Shown here: one piece after another, positions 34,150-45,100 of the stretch
Position numbering within the stretch: the first letter of the stretch is position 1
How the letters are laid out: every line of letters begins with the position of its first letter
NCBI GenBank assembly: GCA_044227925.1
Contig: JBGAVW010000012.1
Span: forward strand, 1-64,000
Direction of reading: 5' to 3'
Source: JADJLQ01 sp044227925
GTDB taxonomy: Bacteria > Bacteroidota > Bacteroidia > Chitinophagales > Saprospiraceae
DNA length: 64,000 nt
Translations under genes and position numbers: made by a program
Notes under the pieces: model-generated
Told to the model about the DNA's origin: nothing
Databases searched by the model: none
What the model saw: only the letters and a program-made list of their open reading frames with translations

Positions 34150-34478
34150 AGGCTTCTGATTTTGGTCTGACACCAAGAGATATCAATACACTTTTCTTTA
34201 TCTTTACTAAATATCCGGAGGTAAAATGTATTTCCATATTTGGATCCAGAGCTAAAGGCAATCACAAATTTGGCTCTGATATAGATCTTGCAATCCTAAA
34301 TGAAGGAGTCAATGATAAAATAATGTATAGGATAATGGATGAAATTGAAGAAAGTACGTTGCCTTATTTTGTCGATATTAGAAATTATCCAACCATTACC
34401 GATGAGGCATTAAAGTCGAATATTAATAAGAATGGAAAAGAATTTTATACCGTGAAAAACCTGATCTCTGCCACCTAA
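34146..34478 (+). CDS. MNT-family nucleotidyltransferase (antitoxin-like)
   Basis: The 110-residue protein has the minimal nucleotidyltransferase motif GSX10DXD: GSRAKG, then GSDIDLAI. MNT proteins of HEPN-MNT pairs silence the toxin by adding AMP to its RX4HXY tyrosine. The gene is intact, while its coupled HEPN partner just upstream is broken by at least two lesions. Either the antitoxin outlived the toxin or it guards against a HEPN toxin elsewhere. The start codon overlaps the pseudogene stop by four bases. Confidence 0.88.
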   Translation: MKASDFGLTPRDINTLFFIFTKYPEVKCISIFGSRAKGNHKFGSDIDLAILNEGVNDKIMYRIMDEIEESTLPYFVDIRNYPTITDEALKSNINKNGKEFYTVKNLISAT

Positions 34479-34555
34479 AAATTTGTTACATTATTTGATC
34501 CAACTATCTCACTTGTGGTTTAAGAAGTGGATAAAGGAAAGGTTTAATAGCTTTT

Positions 34556-36919
34556 TCACTCTGCTTTTAAAGATCGGGTAGGATTGGCAAGTGCTGCTCT
34601 TACCGTCTGGAAACTCACGGTAATCAATGCAATCAGAAGAGCCATTGCTCCGGCAACCATGAAATACCAATAGTGCAAATCTTCCCGATATGCATATTTG
34701 TTTAACCATGCATTCAGGAAATAATATGCTACAGGAAATGCCAGTATAGTAGAAAGTGCAACTAATATTAAGAAATCGCGCGAAAGTAAAGAAACAAGGC
34801 TGCCTATTCCTGCACCCAATACTTTTCTGATTCCAATTTCTTTTATTCGTTGTTCGGCAGTAAATGTGGCCAGTCCAAAAAGACCAAGACATGAAATGAA
34901 TATGGCCAGGAATGCAAAATATTTAGATAGCTTTCCTACGGTTTGTTCCGATTTGTAATTCTTGCCGATCTCCTCATCGGTAAAATGAAATTGGAATGGA
35001 AATGCTGGATTCATCGAATGATATATTTTTTCAATGCCTGCAATTGTTTGTTTGGTTTGATTGGATTCTATACGGATTACAAAGTTGCCCCATATGTCAC
35101 CCCAAGATGGTTTGTACATCCGTATAATCAAGGGTTCGATCGGTACATGGAGAGAATTGTGATGAAAATCTTTCATTAGTCCAATAATCTGACCTTTATC
35201 TCCCCACATGGTGAGCTCCTTACCTACCGGGTCATCATAGCCGATTTTACGTGATGCTGCTTCATTGATCAGGTAGTTGATGCTATCCATACCAAAACCC
35301 GGATCAAAATCCCGCCCTGCTAATAATTTTATATCCATGGTCTTAATATAATCGTAAGACACATTGTTATTGCTAAACAAGACAAGTTTGGTGGTATCCT
35401 TACCAGGCCATCTTACTCCTTGAGTAGAACTGCCTACTTCCAATGGATTATGGCTGGTCATAGTTACACCTTTGATTCCGGTTAGTTTTAATAATTCCTC
35501 TTTAAAAATCTTAGATTTTTTGTTTAATTCACCTTCCATAGGAATAAAAACCAGATTTTCTTTGTCAAACCCAAGATGCTTATTGTTGATGAAAGCGATT
35601 TGTTTGTATATCACTATCATTCCTATGATCAGGAATATGGAAAGTGCAAATTGAAATACCACCAACCCCTTACGCAACATCACTCCTTCCGGGTGGATTC
35701 GGAAAAATCCTTTTAATACAGAAATGGGTTTCATGGCCGACATAAAAAATGCAGGATACGAGCCGGCAATCAATCCGGTAACCACTGTAAGTAGTATGAG
35801 CAGCATTAAAAACCTTGGCTGGCCAAAGGGAATAAATAAGTTTTTACCTGTTGCTTCATTAAAAGACGGCAAAAAGAAATGCACCATGCCAACAGCAAAA
35901 ACAAGTGCACAAAGGCTGATGAGCATGGATTCACTGATGAATTGACCTATTAACTGTATTTTTCTGGCACCCACCACTTTCCGTACCCCAACTTCACGGG
36001 CTCTTTTCAAAGATCGGGCTGTGGCCAGGTTCATAAAATTGATGCACGCAATCAATAGTATGATGATGGCTACCACTGAAAATATTCTTACATATTCGAT
36101 TCTACCGCCATCTGGTTTACCGGCTTTCCAATTGCCATACAAATAGGATTCGCCGTAGTTTTGTAAAAAGAGTTCTACATTACTTTCCTTGTTTTTATTC
36201 TTTATATAGTCCTTTATTTTTTCATTTACTTTTTCCAATATCGCATTTTCGCTGAGCATGACCAGGCATCTAGGCCCATTATTCCCCCATTCCTTAGCCC
36301 AGTCATTAGTCTTTAACCATTTATCAAAAGTCATTAAAAAATCAAATTTTAAAGACGATGCTTCCGGTATATCATCAAGCACTCCCGTTACCGTTACATT
36401 ATCTCCATTATCAATGCGAATGGTTTTTCCTATTGGGTCAGTACCAAAAAAATATTTATCAGCCAGTTTTTTGCTGATTACGCAGGCATCAGGTCTGTCT
36501 AAGGCGGTTTCAACATTTCCCTTTACAAGCGGAAAAGTCATTATTTTCAAAAAATCCTTACTTACGTACCTTCCTTTTTCCTTATCCAGTTTATCACCCA
36601 CAGTAAATAATGGTTCTTCTTCCCATAAAAGTTGACTCGCCAGCTGTATCTCAGGAATGTCTTTTACTATATTTTCGGCCAGGATACCCGGAGTAGATTC
36701 AAAAGTGGAGATCTCTCCTGAATAATGTTGATTTTCCATCACCCGATAGATTCGGGCACCATTTTTATGGAATTTATTTTTTGTCACCTCATCCTGCAAC
36801 CAAAGTATTATGACCAGACTGCAGGCTAATCCCAATGACAAGCCCAAAATATTAATGAAAGAAAAGGTTTTATTAAAAAGGATATTTCTCCAGCCTATGA
36901 GAAAAAAATTGCGCAGCAT
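34556..36919 (-). CDS. MacB/FtsX-type ABC transporter permease
   Basis: This 787-residue inner-membrane protein has the duplicated layout of large Bacteroidota permeases: an N-terminal TM helix (about 18-40), a MacB-type periplasmic domain, three TM helices around 285-395, a further TM near 430, a second periplasmic domain and a closing FtsX block. The FtsX signature appears twice (KRAREVGVRKVVGA and EQRIKEIGIRKVLGA). No ABC ATPase is adjacent. Relatives export antimicrobial peptides or lipoproteins or transmit envelope stress; the substrate cannot be told here. Confidence 0.9.
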   Translation of the reverse strand: MLRNFFLIGWRNILFNKTFSFINILGLSLGLACSLVIILWLQDEVTKNKFHKNGARIYRVMENQHYSGEISTFESTPGILAENIVKDIPEIQLASQLLWEEEPLFTVGDKLDKEKGRYVSKDFLKIMTFPLVKGNVETALDRPDACVISKKLADKYFFGTDPIGKTIRIDNGDNVTVTGVLDDIPEASSLKFDFLMTFDKWLKTNDWAKEWGNNGPRCLVMLSENAILEKVNEKIKDYIKNKNKESNVELFLQNYGESYLYGNWKAGKPDGGRIEYVRIFSVVAIIILLIACINFMNLATARSLKRAREVGVRKVVGARKIQLIGQFISESMLISLCALVFAVGMVHFFLPSFNEATGKNLFIPFGQPRFLMLLILLTVVTGLIAGSYPAFFMSAMKPISVLKGFFRIHPEGVMLRKGLVVFQFALSIFLIIGMIVIYKQIAFINNKHLGFDKENLVFIPMEGELNKKSKIFKEELLKLTGIKGVTMTSHNPLEVGSSTQGVRWPGKDTTKLVLFSNNNVSYDYIKTMDIKLLAGRDFDPGFGMDSINYLINEAASRKIGYDDPVGKELTMWGDKGQIIGLMKDFHHNSLHVPIEPLIIRMYKPSWGDIWGNFVIRIESNQTKQTIAGIEKIYHSMNPAFPFQFHFTDEEIGKNYKSEQTVGKLSKYFAFLAIFISCLGLFGLATFTAEQRIKEIGIRKVLGAGIGSLVSLLSRDFLILVALSTILAFPVAYYFLNAWLNKYAYREDLHYWYFMVAGAMALLIALITVSFQTVRAALANPTRSLKAE

Positions 36920-37102
36920 AATCCTGTTTTTATACTTGTTTGTGAATATGGACTCCCAGAAGTATACTTTAGTTGCGCCTAAAGGTTACAAACAGGCAAG
37001 AGTTAGTCCCGCATTTTGGCAAAATATTTCAGGATTCCATTTCATGAACCGATATATTGCCGCCTTATTTAAAATAATCCTTATGGAAATGAAATTTTAC
37101 TT

Positions 37103-37723
37103 TTATCCAAACTTACTCATAATCTGATCTGTAAAAAAAGTAAATAGTGCAGGCTTAAATAATATCGTCAGTACAAATCCTGCTACAGCTCCCCAAAAAT
37201 GCGCTGAATGATCGATCATCCCATGCCCTTTCCGGGCAGCATAAGACGAGTACAACAAATACAGTACGGATGCAATCACTCCCGGTATAGGTATGATAAA
37301 GAATAAGAGCAATTCTACCCAGGGATAAAAAATGATGAAAGAAAACATAATGCCTGAAACAGATCCTGAAGCTCCCACACTCGCAAAACTTCCATTGTCC
37401 TGGTTTTTATGATAGGTCATCATATTGGCTATAATCCCACTGATCAGATAGACAAGCAAATAGTTCATTCTGCCTGCTGTGCCACCAAATACTTCAACAA
37501 ATTGATTTTCAAGTATACTGCCAAAGGTGTATAAGGCATACATGTTAAAAATCAAGTGCATCATGTCCCCGTGAACAAATGTACCGGTAACTAATCGGTA
37601 AAATTCTTTTCCTCTTTTTTCTATGTAGGGCCAATGCTTTAATTTTTCCAATAAATCATGTTTTTGAAAGGCCTGATACGAAACCAGGATGTTGATGGCT
37701 ATGAGGATTATGGTGACTGACAT
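37103..37723 (-). CDS. Rhomboid-family intramembrane serine protease
   Basis: The 206-residue, six-TM protein has the GASG motif with catalytic S119 and H175 in DHSAHFWGA, plus the upstream HLIFNM segment in TM2 whose His and Asn stabilise the oxyanion. Rhomboids cleave transmembrane helices of client proteins. It is the last gene of a three-gene minus-strand run, 9 bases after rlmH. Confidence 0.92.
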   Translation of the reverse strand: MSVTIILIAINILVSYQAFQKHDLLEKLKHWPYIEKRGKEFYRLVTGTFVHGDMMHLIFNMYALYTFGSILENQFVEVFGGTAGRMNYLLVYLISGIIANMMTYHKNQDNGSFASVGASGSVSGIMFSFIIFYPWVELLLFFIIPIPGVIASVLYLLYSSYAARKGHGMIDHSAHFWGAVAGFVLTILFKPALFTFFTDQIMSKFG

Positions 37724-37732
37724 GGATATATT

Positions 37733-38206
37733 TTATTCGTGATGGTATGGTTCATTCCGCAAAATAGTAAAACCCCTATACAATTGCTCTACTAAAATCA
37801 ACCTCACCATATCATGCGAAAAAGTAAGCCTGGAAAGAGATATTTTCTCGTTGGCTCTGGAGTATAAAGCTTCATCAAAACCAAAAGCCCCGCCTATAAG
37901 AAAGACATTTCTTTTGTTTGAATTGATCAAAATTTTATTTAAATATCCTGAAAAACCTACAGAAGTAAAATCCTTGCCTTCATCGTCCAGCAAGATAAGA
38001 TGATCACCGGGTGCCAACTTTGATATGATCAGCTCACTCTGCAGTTTTATGGATTGAACCTTATCAGAGGTCCTCATTGATTTGGGTTCTGCATATTCAA
38101 TATATCCAAACGATGTATAATGTTTGAGCTTACTACAATACTGTTCTATACCGGTATTGAGATAGGTATGAGCACATTTTCCAATTGCCCAGACTTCGAT
38201 TTTCAT
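37733..38206 (-). CDS. rlmH: 23S rRNA (pseudouridine-1915-N3) methyltransferase
   Basis: The 157-residue SPOUT-fold enzyme has the family landmarks LLDDEGKDFTS, FLIGGAFGFDE and a closing segment (LSRLTFSHDMVRLILVEQL, then YRG) with the SAM-binding trefoil knot. It methylates pseudouridine 1915 of helix 69 in the assembled ribosome. It starts 3 bases after the GH13 gene. Confidence 0.96.
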   Translation of the reverse strand: MKIEVWAIGKCAHTYLNTGIEQYCSKLKHYTSFGYIEYAEPKSMRTSDKVQSIKLQSELIISKLAPGDHLILLDDEGKDFTSVGFSGYLNKILINSNKRNVFLIGGAFGFDEALYSRANEKISLSRLTFSHDMVRLILVEQLYRGFTILRNEPYHHE

Positions 38207-38209
38207 GTA

Positions 38210-39598
38210 TTAATTGGTGGAGTAGACCTGATATTCCCAGGGATTAAGATTGATTTTCTGGTCTTTTTTAAATGCATTAGACTTTTGTGTAAATATTTCC
38301 TGCATGGCTGGAATATCCTCATTGAGCGTGCCGGTTTGTTTTTTAGCGGAAAGATTTAATATAACCACAATAGCCTGGCCATCCTTTTCTTTTTTAAAGG
38401 CATAGATATCTTTATGATCAATGATCTTTTTTAAGGGACTTGAAGCATTGCCGTTGCCTAGTGCTTTGCTGCGTTGTTTCAGATCGAATAATGCTTTATA
38501 AAAGGGAGCTAATGAGTACGTGCTCCACGGTATGGTGTCTTTATCAAAGAATCTTAACCTCTTTTTTAAGGGTTCTTCTTGCCCTGAATAGAGTAGGGGC
38601 ATGCCATCGAAAGTGAAATTCAGTACAGCCATAGTCTTCACTGCATCCTTCATTCGTTCAAATTCGGTACCCTGCCAGGAGTTTTCATCGTGATTAGAGG
38701 TAAAATAAATATGATATCCTTTTTGGTTTTCAGTCGCATCCTGCTTTAGAAATGAATCTATTAAATGAGCTTTCTTTTTACCCTGGGCTATATCGTTACA
38801 CAGATGGTGAAAATTCCATCCATAGTCTACATCCAGGGAACCTTCATTTCTGAATTGCGGGGTTTGGCTCTCTCCCAATAATAACACGGATTTCATCCTT
38901 CTGAGTGTATCAGATACGGTTTGCCAAAAATCGGCAGGTACATTATGGGCAACATCGTATCTAAATCCATCGATATCAAAATCGGAGATCCAGTATTGCA
39001 TGGCATCTATTTGGGCTTGCCTCATCCCTGCATTATTATAATTCAGGTCGGCGACATCAGTCCATCCCCATGATTTGCCTGTCTGTGGATCTATTGGATC
39101 TATAATATTTCCCAAACTATCCTGTGTATAATATTCAGGATTCGATTTGATCCAAACATGCCCCCATCCGGTGTGATTGGGCACCCAGTCAATTATCACT
39201 TTCATACTATTAGCATGGATTTTATCAACCAGTTTTTTAAAATCGTCTTTGGTGCCAAATTCCGGATTGGTTGCTAAAAAATCGGTGACACTATAATAAC
39301 TTCCGAGGCTGCCTTTTCTTTTTTCGGCTGAGATCGGAAATATCGGCATAAACCAAATGATGTCAATTCCCATTTGAGCTAATCTCTCCACATGATTGGA
39401 AAATGCATTGAAAGTACCTTCAGGAGTATATTGCCTTATATTGACTTCATACATTACAGCATGATCATCCCAGTCGGGATTGCCATGTTTTACAATTTGA
39501 CTTGGCGCGGGAGCCTCATTTGATACTGAAGTGACTTTGGTTTCATTTTTACAGGCAATAAGTAAAATGAAAAAGCATCCAGCGGTAAAATACTTCAT
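38210..39598 (-). CDS. GH13 alpha-amylase-family lipoprotein
   Basis: A lipoprotein signal peptide ends at C16 (LLIAC). The TIM barrel has the four GH13 regions: DWVPNH at 137-142, GFRYDVAH with nucleophile D215, LLGES with acid/base E243, and SNHDEN with D304. The protein is 462 residues, short for an amylase, with a small C-terminal beta domain. It cleaves or rearranges alpha-glucans at the cell surface or in the periplasm. It heads the run GH13-rlmH-rhomboid, which has gaps of only 3 and 9 bases. Confidence 0.92.
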   Translation of the reverse strand: MKYFTAGCFFILLIACKNETKVTSVSNEAPAPSQIVKHGNPDWDDHAVMYEVNIRQYTPEGTFNAFSNHVERLAQMGIDIIWFMPIFPISAEKRKGSLGSYYSVTDFLATNPEFGTKDDFKKLVDKIHANSMKVIIDWVPNHTGWGHVWIKSNPEYYTQDSLGNIIDPIDPQTGKSWGWTDVADLNYNNAGMRQAQIDAMQYWISDFDIDGFRYDVAHNVPADFWQTVSDTLRRMKSVLLLGESQTPQFRNEGSLDVDYGWNFHHLCNDIAQGKKKAHLIDSFLKQDATENQKGYHIYFTSNHDENSWQGTEFERMKDAVKTMAVLNFTFDGMPLLYSGQEEPLKKRLRFFDKDTIPWSTYSLAPFYKALFDLKQRSKALGNGNASSPLKKIIDHKDIYAFKKEKDGQAIVVILNLSAKKQTGTLNEDIPAMQEIFTQKSNAFKKDQKINLNPWEYQVYSTN

Positions 39599-39663
39599 GG
39601 ATAAAATGTATTTGTGTTAAATAAAGGTTGAAATTATATATTTTAATTATATAATCAAATAAG

Positions 39664-40629
39664 TTAATTATCAAGTTGTGAAATCTGGAATCCCAAATAT
39701 AGAAAATAGCAAATTAACAAAAACAATCCTTCTGCCCTTCCAATTTTTAGTTTGCCCATATACAAACTAAAAAAATAGAGCAATATACTTGCACCGCAAC
39801 ACACAAATAAATCAATATTGGTAATATTACCGATGGGTAGAGGGTATATGGTGCCACTGACACCTAATATAAAAAAGATATTAAAAATATTACTTCCAAC
39901 CACATTGCCAACAGCTATATCTGAATTCTTCTTATATGCTGCAACCACACTGGTAGCTAATTCTGGCAATGAAGTACCCACTGCCACCACGGTAAGTCCA
40001 AGGACGGATTGGCTGATCCCAAAAGATAAAGCCACATTCATAATTTGGTCCACGAACAATTTACCGCCAATCACCAATCCAATAATTCCTGCTCCTATCC
40101 ACAAGATGGATTTGGCTTTTGACATTATTTTGATATTCAGTTGTTCATCATCTTTCGAATTTTTAATTAAATGAAATATATAGTATAGAAAAATGGCGAA
40201 GAACAATAAAAAAACTATGGACTCGGATCTGGACAAAATATCTGTTTCTCCATTCAGAAAGAAAATATCATTCAGCAAAATGGTTAATACGACTGCAGCC
40301 AACAAACTCATTGGTATTTCTTTGAATACCGTATTACCCAGAACAGTCAGTGGAAAAATCAGGGCTGAGATGCCTAATATTCCAAAAATATTAAAAATAT
40401 TACTTCCTATAACATTGCCTATTGCAATATCTGCATTTTTCGTGATAGCAGCATAGATCGAGACCACCATTTCAGGGGTAGATGTACCAAAGGCCACCAC
40501 AGTCAGGCCGATTACGATATTGGGAACATTGTATATTTTAGCTAATGAAGACGATCCATCCACTAAAAAATGAGCTCCAAGTATGACCAGTGATAAGCCT
40601 ATAATAGAAAGTACTAATGAGATGACCAT
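39664..40629 (-). CDS. CaCA-family calcium/sodium (YrbG-like) antiporter
   Basis: The 321-residue, ten-TM inner-membrane exchanger has the two inverted alpha-repeats of the family. Each contains a GN-x-x-GSNIFNI motif (near 72 and 243) and a GTS-x-PE motif (near 48 and 215). It exchanges Ca2+ for Na+ or H+. A -7 box lies 26 bases before the start. The two repeats also share near-identical DNA (about 39868-39899 and 40384-40406). Confidence 0.93.
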   Translation of the reverse strand: MVISLVLSIIGLSLVILGAHFLVDGSSSLAKIYNVPNIVIGLTVVAFGTSTPEMVVSIYAAITKNADIAIGNVIGSNIFNIFGILGISALIFPLTVLGNTVFKEIPMSLLAAVVLTILLNDIFFLNGETDILSRSESIVFLLFFAIFLYYIFHLIKNSKDDEQLNIKIMSKAKSILWIGAGIIGLVIGGKLFVDQIMNVALSFGISQSVLGLTVVAVGTSLPELATSVVAAYKKNSDIAVGNVVGSNIFNIFFILGVSGTIYPLPIGNITNIDLFVCCGASILLYFFSLYMGKLKIGRAEGLFLLICYFLYLGFQISQLDN

Positions 40630-40654
40630 ACGGCTTTGATAACTCTAAATAGTG

Positions 40655-40662
40655 CAAAAATA
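40655..40662 (-). promoter_or_regulatory. -7 box (TATTTTTG) for the CaCA antiporter
   Basis: On the minus strand TATTTTTG matches TANNTTTG, 26 to 33 bases before the ATG. Confidence 0.45.
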
Positions 40663-40748
40663 TATTTTATCAATTCATAAAAACAGATTTCGGCAGAAAT
40701 GGTTTATTATGAATATTAATTTATCTGCCATTAACTCAGGCAAACTAA

Positions 40749-41942
40749 TTAATCCTGATGGGGTAAATCCAATACACTGATCATCGGTATGGCACTACCT
40801 GCTATTCCTTTTACACTTCCGTAAAACTGGGATGTATTGATCAGTACTTTTTCGATTACTTTTTCACGCTGTGACCAGATTCGATTCATAGCGATTTTTT
40901 CCTTCTGTAGATCTTCCTGCATTTGCTTGAAACCTTCTACGATGGCTTCAATCTGCATCTTAAAATCATTACCGGTCAGGTAATTGTAAAGCATATTTAG
41001 CTTGTCGGTCCGATTTACCTGAGATTGAATGGCTTCACCCACTCTGATCAGGCCTTGTCTGAGAATAGGAACCAATGCTTTATAATCATCAAAGCTGCAT
41101 ATCCATATCCCATTTTTTTCTCCCATGAATTCCATATCTCTGGGCATAGTTTGAGTGATGAGTACCCCAATGTCAGCTCCTACTAATCGCATATCTTCTT
41201 TGAGTTTCTCTATCCAATTTTGTTGAAAGTCTTTGGTGCGTTTACTTTCATAATAAATGGTGCCTATATTTTCCATGGCGCGGGTATGTACCCTCTGGAT
41301 ACAGTCAGCACCACGCGCACCTTTTCGTACTTCTTCAATGTCATCCATTGGAAAATGTTCCTGCAGATATTCTTCAATTGCCAATTCTTGTACTTCACCC
41401 TGCAGCTGCATGGACCCCTGTTGTGATTTTCGTTGCAGTGTTTCATACTCCTTTTGGCTCAGTTCAGTTCGTTTTTGCTCTTCTTGCCTGATTTTTTCCT
41501 TTAGTAAACTGGCTTCCTGACTAAATTTTTCCTGCAGTTTGAGTTCAATTTCGGTTTGCAGTCCATCCATTTTTCGTTTTAGCTGTTCATTTTCAATCGC
41601 TGCTCGGGTAAGTTTTTCAAGTCTTTCTTCAAGCTCCTTTCGTTCATTTTCTGCTGTAAAGAGTTTTAGCTGAAATTCCTTATCATGTTGATTTTTAAGC
41701 TGTTCCAGTATTTTTGACTTCTCTTTTTCGAGTCTTTCAATGAATAATTCATTTTCCCGTTGTTTTTTCAGATCCAGTTCTTTTTTATCTTTTTCCACTT
41801 CTAACAGCTTTGCCTTTACGATGGCTAGCATTTTCTGTTCTTTTTCTTCAAACTGTTTTTCCAGGTCTTTGGCCATTTGCCGGCCGATGCTTTCTTCGGC
41901 ATTAAAATTGTGACCGCAGGCCGGACAAGCTATTTTTTGCAT
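40749..41942 (-). CDS. DUF2130 coiled-coil protein
   Basis: The 397-residue protein begins with a zinc-finger-like CPACGHNF motif, then has a long charged coiled coil (about 20-180) and the DUF2130 domain (about 190-390), marked by EEVRKGARGADC and the WIEKLKEDM segment. The fold of DUF2130 resembles restriction-endonuclease-like nucleases in part, with the acidic and lysine residues of a catalytic core (YYESKRTKDF), but no activity is established. It is divergent from secDF and stands alone. Confidence 0.85.
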   Translation of the reverse strand: MQKIACPACGHNFNAEESIGRQMAKDLEKQFEEKEQKMLAIVKAKLLEVEKDKKELDLKKQRENELFIERLEKEKSKILEQLKNQHDKEFQLKLFTAENERKELEERLEKLTRAAIENEQLKRKMDGLQTEIELKLQEKFSQEASLLKEKIRQEEQKRTELSQKEYETLQRKSQQGSMQLQGEVQELAIEEYLQEHFPMDDIEEVRKGARGADCIQRVHTRAMENIGTIYYESKRTKDFQQNWIEKLKEDMRLVGADIGVLITQTMPRDMEFMGEKNGIWICSFDDYKALVPILRQGLIRVGEAIQSQVNRTDKLNMLYNYLTGNDFKMQIEAIVEGFKQMQEDLQKEKIAMNRIWSQREKVIEKVLINTSQFYGSVKGIAGSAIPMISVLDLPHQD

Positions 41943-42068
41943 ATTTTAAGACGATAAATTCGACTGCAATATATATATTATTTCTTTAATATTTGGCTTT
42001 TTTCGGGTTTCTGTAAATTAAGTCTATTAAGACCTGCTCCGATCCCTTATTTATCAAGGAAAAATAAT

Positions 42069-42076
42069 ATATTTGT
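42069..42076 (+). promoter_or_regulatory. -7 box (TATATTTG) for secDF
   Basis: TATATTTG matches TANNTTTG and lies 36 bases before the secDF ATG. Confidence 0.5.
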
Positions 42077-42112
42077 GCCGCTTTTTAACATTATATATAC
42101 AAAAATTTTAAT

Positions 42113-45100
42113 ATGTTAGGTAAAGGTTTAGTGAAGTTTTTCTTTATACTTCTAGGTATCGTATGCCTTATGCAATATTTATTCATGCTGCCTACCCGAA
42201 GTGTAGAAAGAAAAGCAGACAAATATGCAGAGGAATTTAGCACAACAGCGGATAGCATAGATCCTGCTTTGGCTTTTCGTACTGCCAGAACACAATATTT
42301 GGACTCTGTTTCGAATGATGTAATTTTTTCCATACCGGGTATAAAAAAGTATACGTATGAGGAATTGAAACGACAGCAGCTGGCTTTAGGTCTTGACCTT
42401 AAAGGTGGTATGCAAAGTGTACTCAATGTAGATCTCAAAGATGCCCTTATAAGGCTTTCACGAGATAGCAAGGATCCCGAATTTCTGCAGGCTCTGGACA
42501 ATGCTGAGAAAGCCCTTGCCTCTGATAATAGAAATTATATCACCCTCTTTGGAGAGGCTTATGAAAAAATTGCTCCTGGTAAAAAACTGGCTGTGATTTT
42601 TCAACGAGACCCGGGTTTGAAAACGCAGATTAATAATGAGACTTCCAATTCTACTGTGCTCAATATATTGCGTACCAAAGCCGATGAGACAGTAAAACTG
42701 ACTTTCGACAGACTGAAAAATCGTATTGATAAATTCGGCGTAATCCAGCCCAATGTATCATTAGATGCTGCTCGTGACCAGATTACTGTCGAACTTCCTG
42801 GTATTGAAAATCCGGAAAGAGCCAGGAGGTTACTACAAACTACTGCAAAACTTGAGTTTTGGGATGTTTACCGGGCTGGTGATCCAGCAGTGACTTCTCC
42901 TAGTATCTTAAATGCCCTGGTAGAAGCTGATGACAAGTTAAAGAAAATAATGGGTGAGGATACGGTAGCTGTCGGCTCAGCCAGCGATTCCATCATAAGA
43001 ATCGATACGGCTTATGCATCGTCACTGGATACAGCAGGAAATACGGTAATAGATTCGTCTAAATTTACATATGATACCACTTTTGCTTCTGAGGATCCAC
43101 TGGCATCAAGGGGACCCTTATTACGAGTTTTTACTCCCAATTTTGTAAATCAGGACCGTACCAGTTTTACATTTTCTCCTGCGGTTATGGGAGTAGCTGA
43201 AGAAAAAAACAAAAATAAAGTATTGGCTATGCTTAATATGCCTGAGATCAGGCAGGCATTTCCAAAAGAACTTGAATTTAAATGGGCTGCCAAACCCGTA
43301 ACCCTCACTGATAATACCAGTGGTGATGAATCAGCTATGTATTTTTTACATGCGATAAAACATAAAAAAGGGACTGATGTAGCGCCAATCGAAGGCGATA
43401 GAATTACAAATGCTCAGCCTTCAAGCAATAGAAATGGTCAGACTACGGTAACGCTCAAAATGGATAATGCAGGCTCAAAAGTATGGGCCGATATGACTAC
43501 AAAAGCCGCACAGGATAATAATAGAGAGATAGCAATCACCCTTGATGATGAAGTGGTATCCTGTCCATCTGTTAATGGCCCAATCACGGGTGGTGACACA
43601 GAAATTACCGGATCTTTTACTGTTCAGGAAGCAACTGACCTTGCCAATATTCTGCAAGTTGGTAAACTACCTGCTCGTACCAAAATTATCCAGGAGTCGT
43701 TAATCGGACCTTCCTTGGGTCGTGAGAATATTCAAAAATCCCTATGGGCAATGGGCCTTGGATTTTTGGTGGTATTGATTTTTATGGTGATGTATTATGG
43801 TAAAGGTGGCTGGGTGGCCATCATTGCCTTGATTGCCAACCTATTCTTTATCATTGGTGCACTGGCTTCGTTAGGTACGGTACTCACTTTACCTGGTATC
43901 GCTGGTATTGTACTTACAATGGGTATGGCCGTAGACGCTAACGTAATCGTATACGAGCGCATCCGGGAAGAGTTAAGAGAAGGTAAATCGTTACTCACCT
44001 CTATTGCTGAAGGATTTAAACATTCTATGTCAGCGATTCTCGACTCTAATGCCACTACATTATTGATTGGTTTGGTACTTATATATTTTGGATTGGGCCC
44101 GATTAAGGGTTTTGGTACAGTACTTATTGTAGGTATTATATTTACCGTATTCACTGCTTTATTGATGAGCCGTTTGATTATTGATTGGTGGGTACACCGT
44201 GGCGGTGAAATCAATTTTTGGACTAGTAAGACCAAAGATTTATTTACCCATTTTAAATACGACTGGATTGGAATGCGTAAAAAATCTTATATGATTTCAG
44301 GAGCATTACTTTTAATCGGTTTGATAGCAGTACTGACCAGAGGCTTCGACTATGGAGTTGATTTTACCGGGGGATATTCTTACAATATCAATATGGGTAA
44401 TACTCCGGTAAGTTCGGACCAGTTGAGAACTTCGCTTACTACCTTATTGGAAGGGGAGCCGGTGATTAAGGCAGTAGATGCTGCGAATACCTATAACGTT
44501 ACTACCAAATATTTGATAGATGATCTTTCTGCTGAAGCTCCTGATAAAGTAATGGCAAAAATGTTGGAAGGAATCAAATCTTTGCCTGGTGCTGAAAATA
44601 CTACACTTGAAAATTTCAAAAACCCTGAAGGCTCTGGAATACATATAACCAGTTTTACTAAAGTAAATCCTACCATAGCTGATGATATACGTACCAGTTC
44701 TATTTGGGCGACAATTATCGGATTGGTAGTGATCTTCTTTTATATATTAGTCCGCTTTAATAAATGGCAGTATAGTCTTGGTGCGGTAATAGCATTAGCG
44801 CATGATGTTTTGATTACAGTAGGTTTATTTGCTTTATTACATGGCATTCTGCCTATCCCACTGGAGATTGATTCCGCTTTCATCGCCGCGATTCTTACCC
44901 TTATCGGTTATTCAATAAATGATACAGTGATCGTATTTGATCGTATTCGGGAATACATGAATACGTATTCCACACTTACGTTGGAAGAAATCATCAATAA
45001 AGCCGTTAATAGTACACTGACTCGTACGATTATTACTTCACTTACAGTGTTTTTTACCATTTTTATCTTATTGGTATTTGGTGGTAGCTCCATCAAAGGT

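Noticed and set aside
34509..34892. Minus-strand frame at the end of the FtsX-type permease
   Set aside because: It lies in another frame of the permease 3' end, whose own frame has the FtsX signature.
36810..37127. Plus-strand frame spanning the permease start and the rhomboid end
   Set aside because: It covers parts of two well-supported minus-strand genes and the gap between; composition is not protein-like.
39868..40406. Near-identical DNA stretches that look like a direct repeat
   Set aside because: They encode the two alpha-repeats of the CaCA antiporter (GSNIFNI), an ancient internal duplication of the family, not a mobile repeat.
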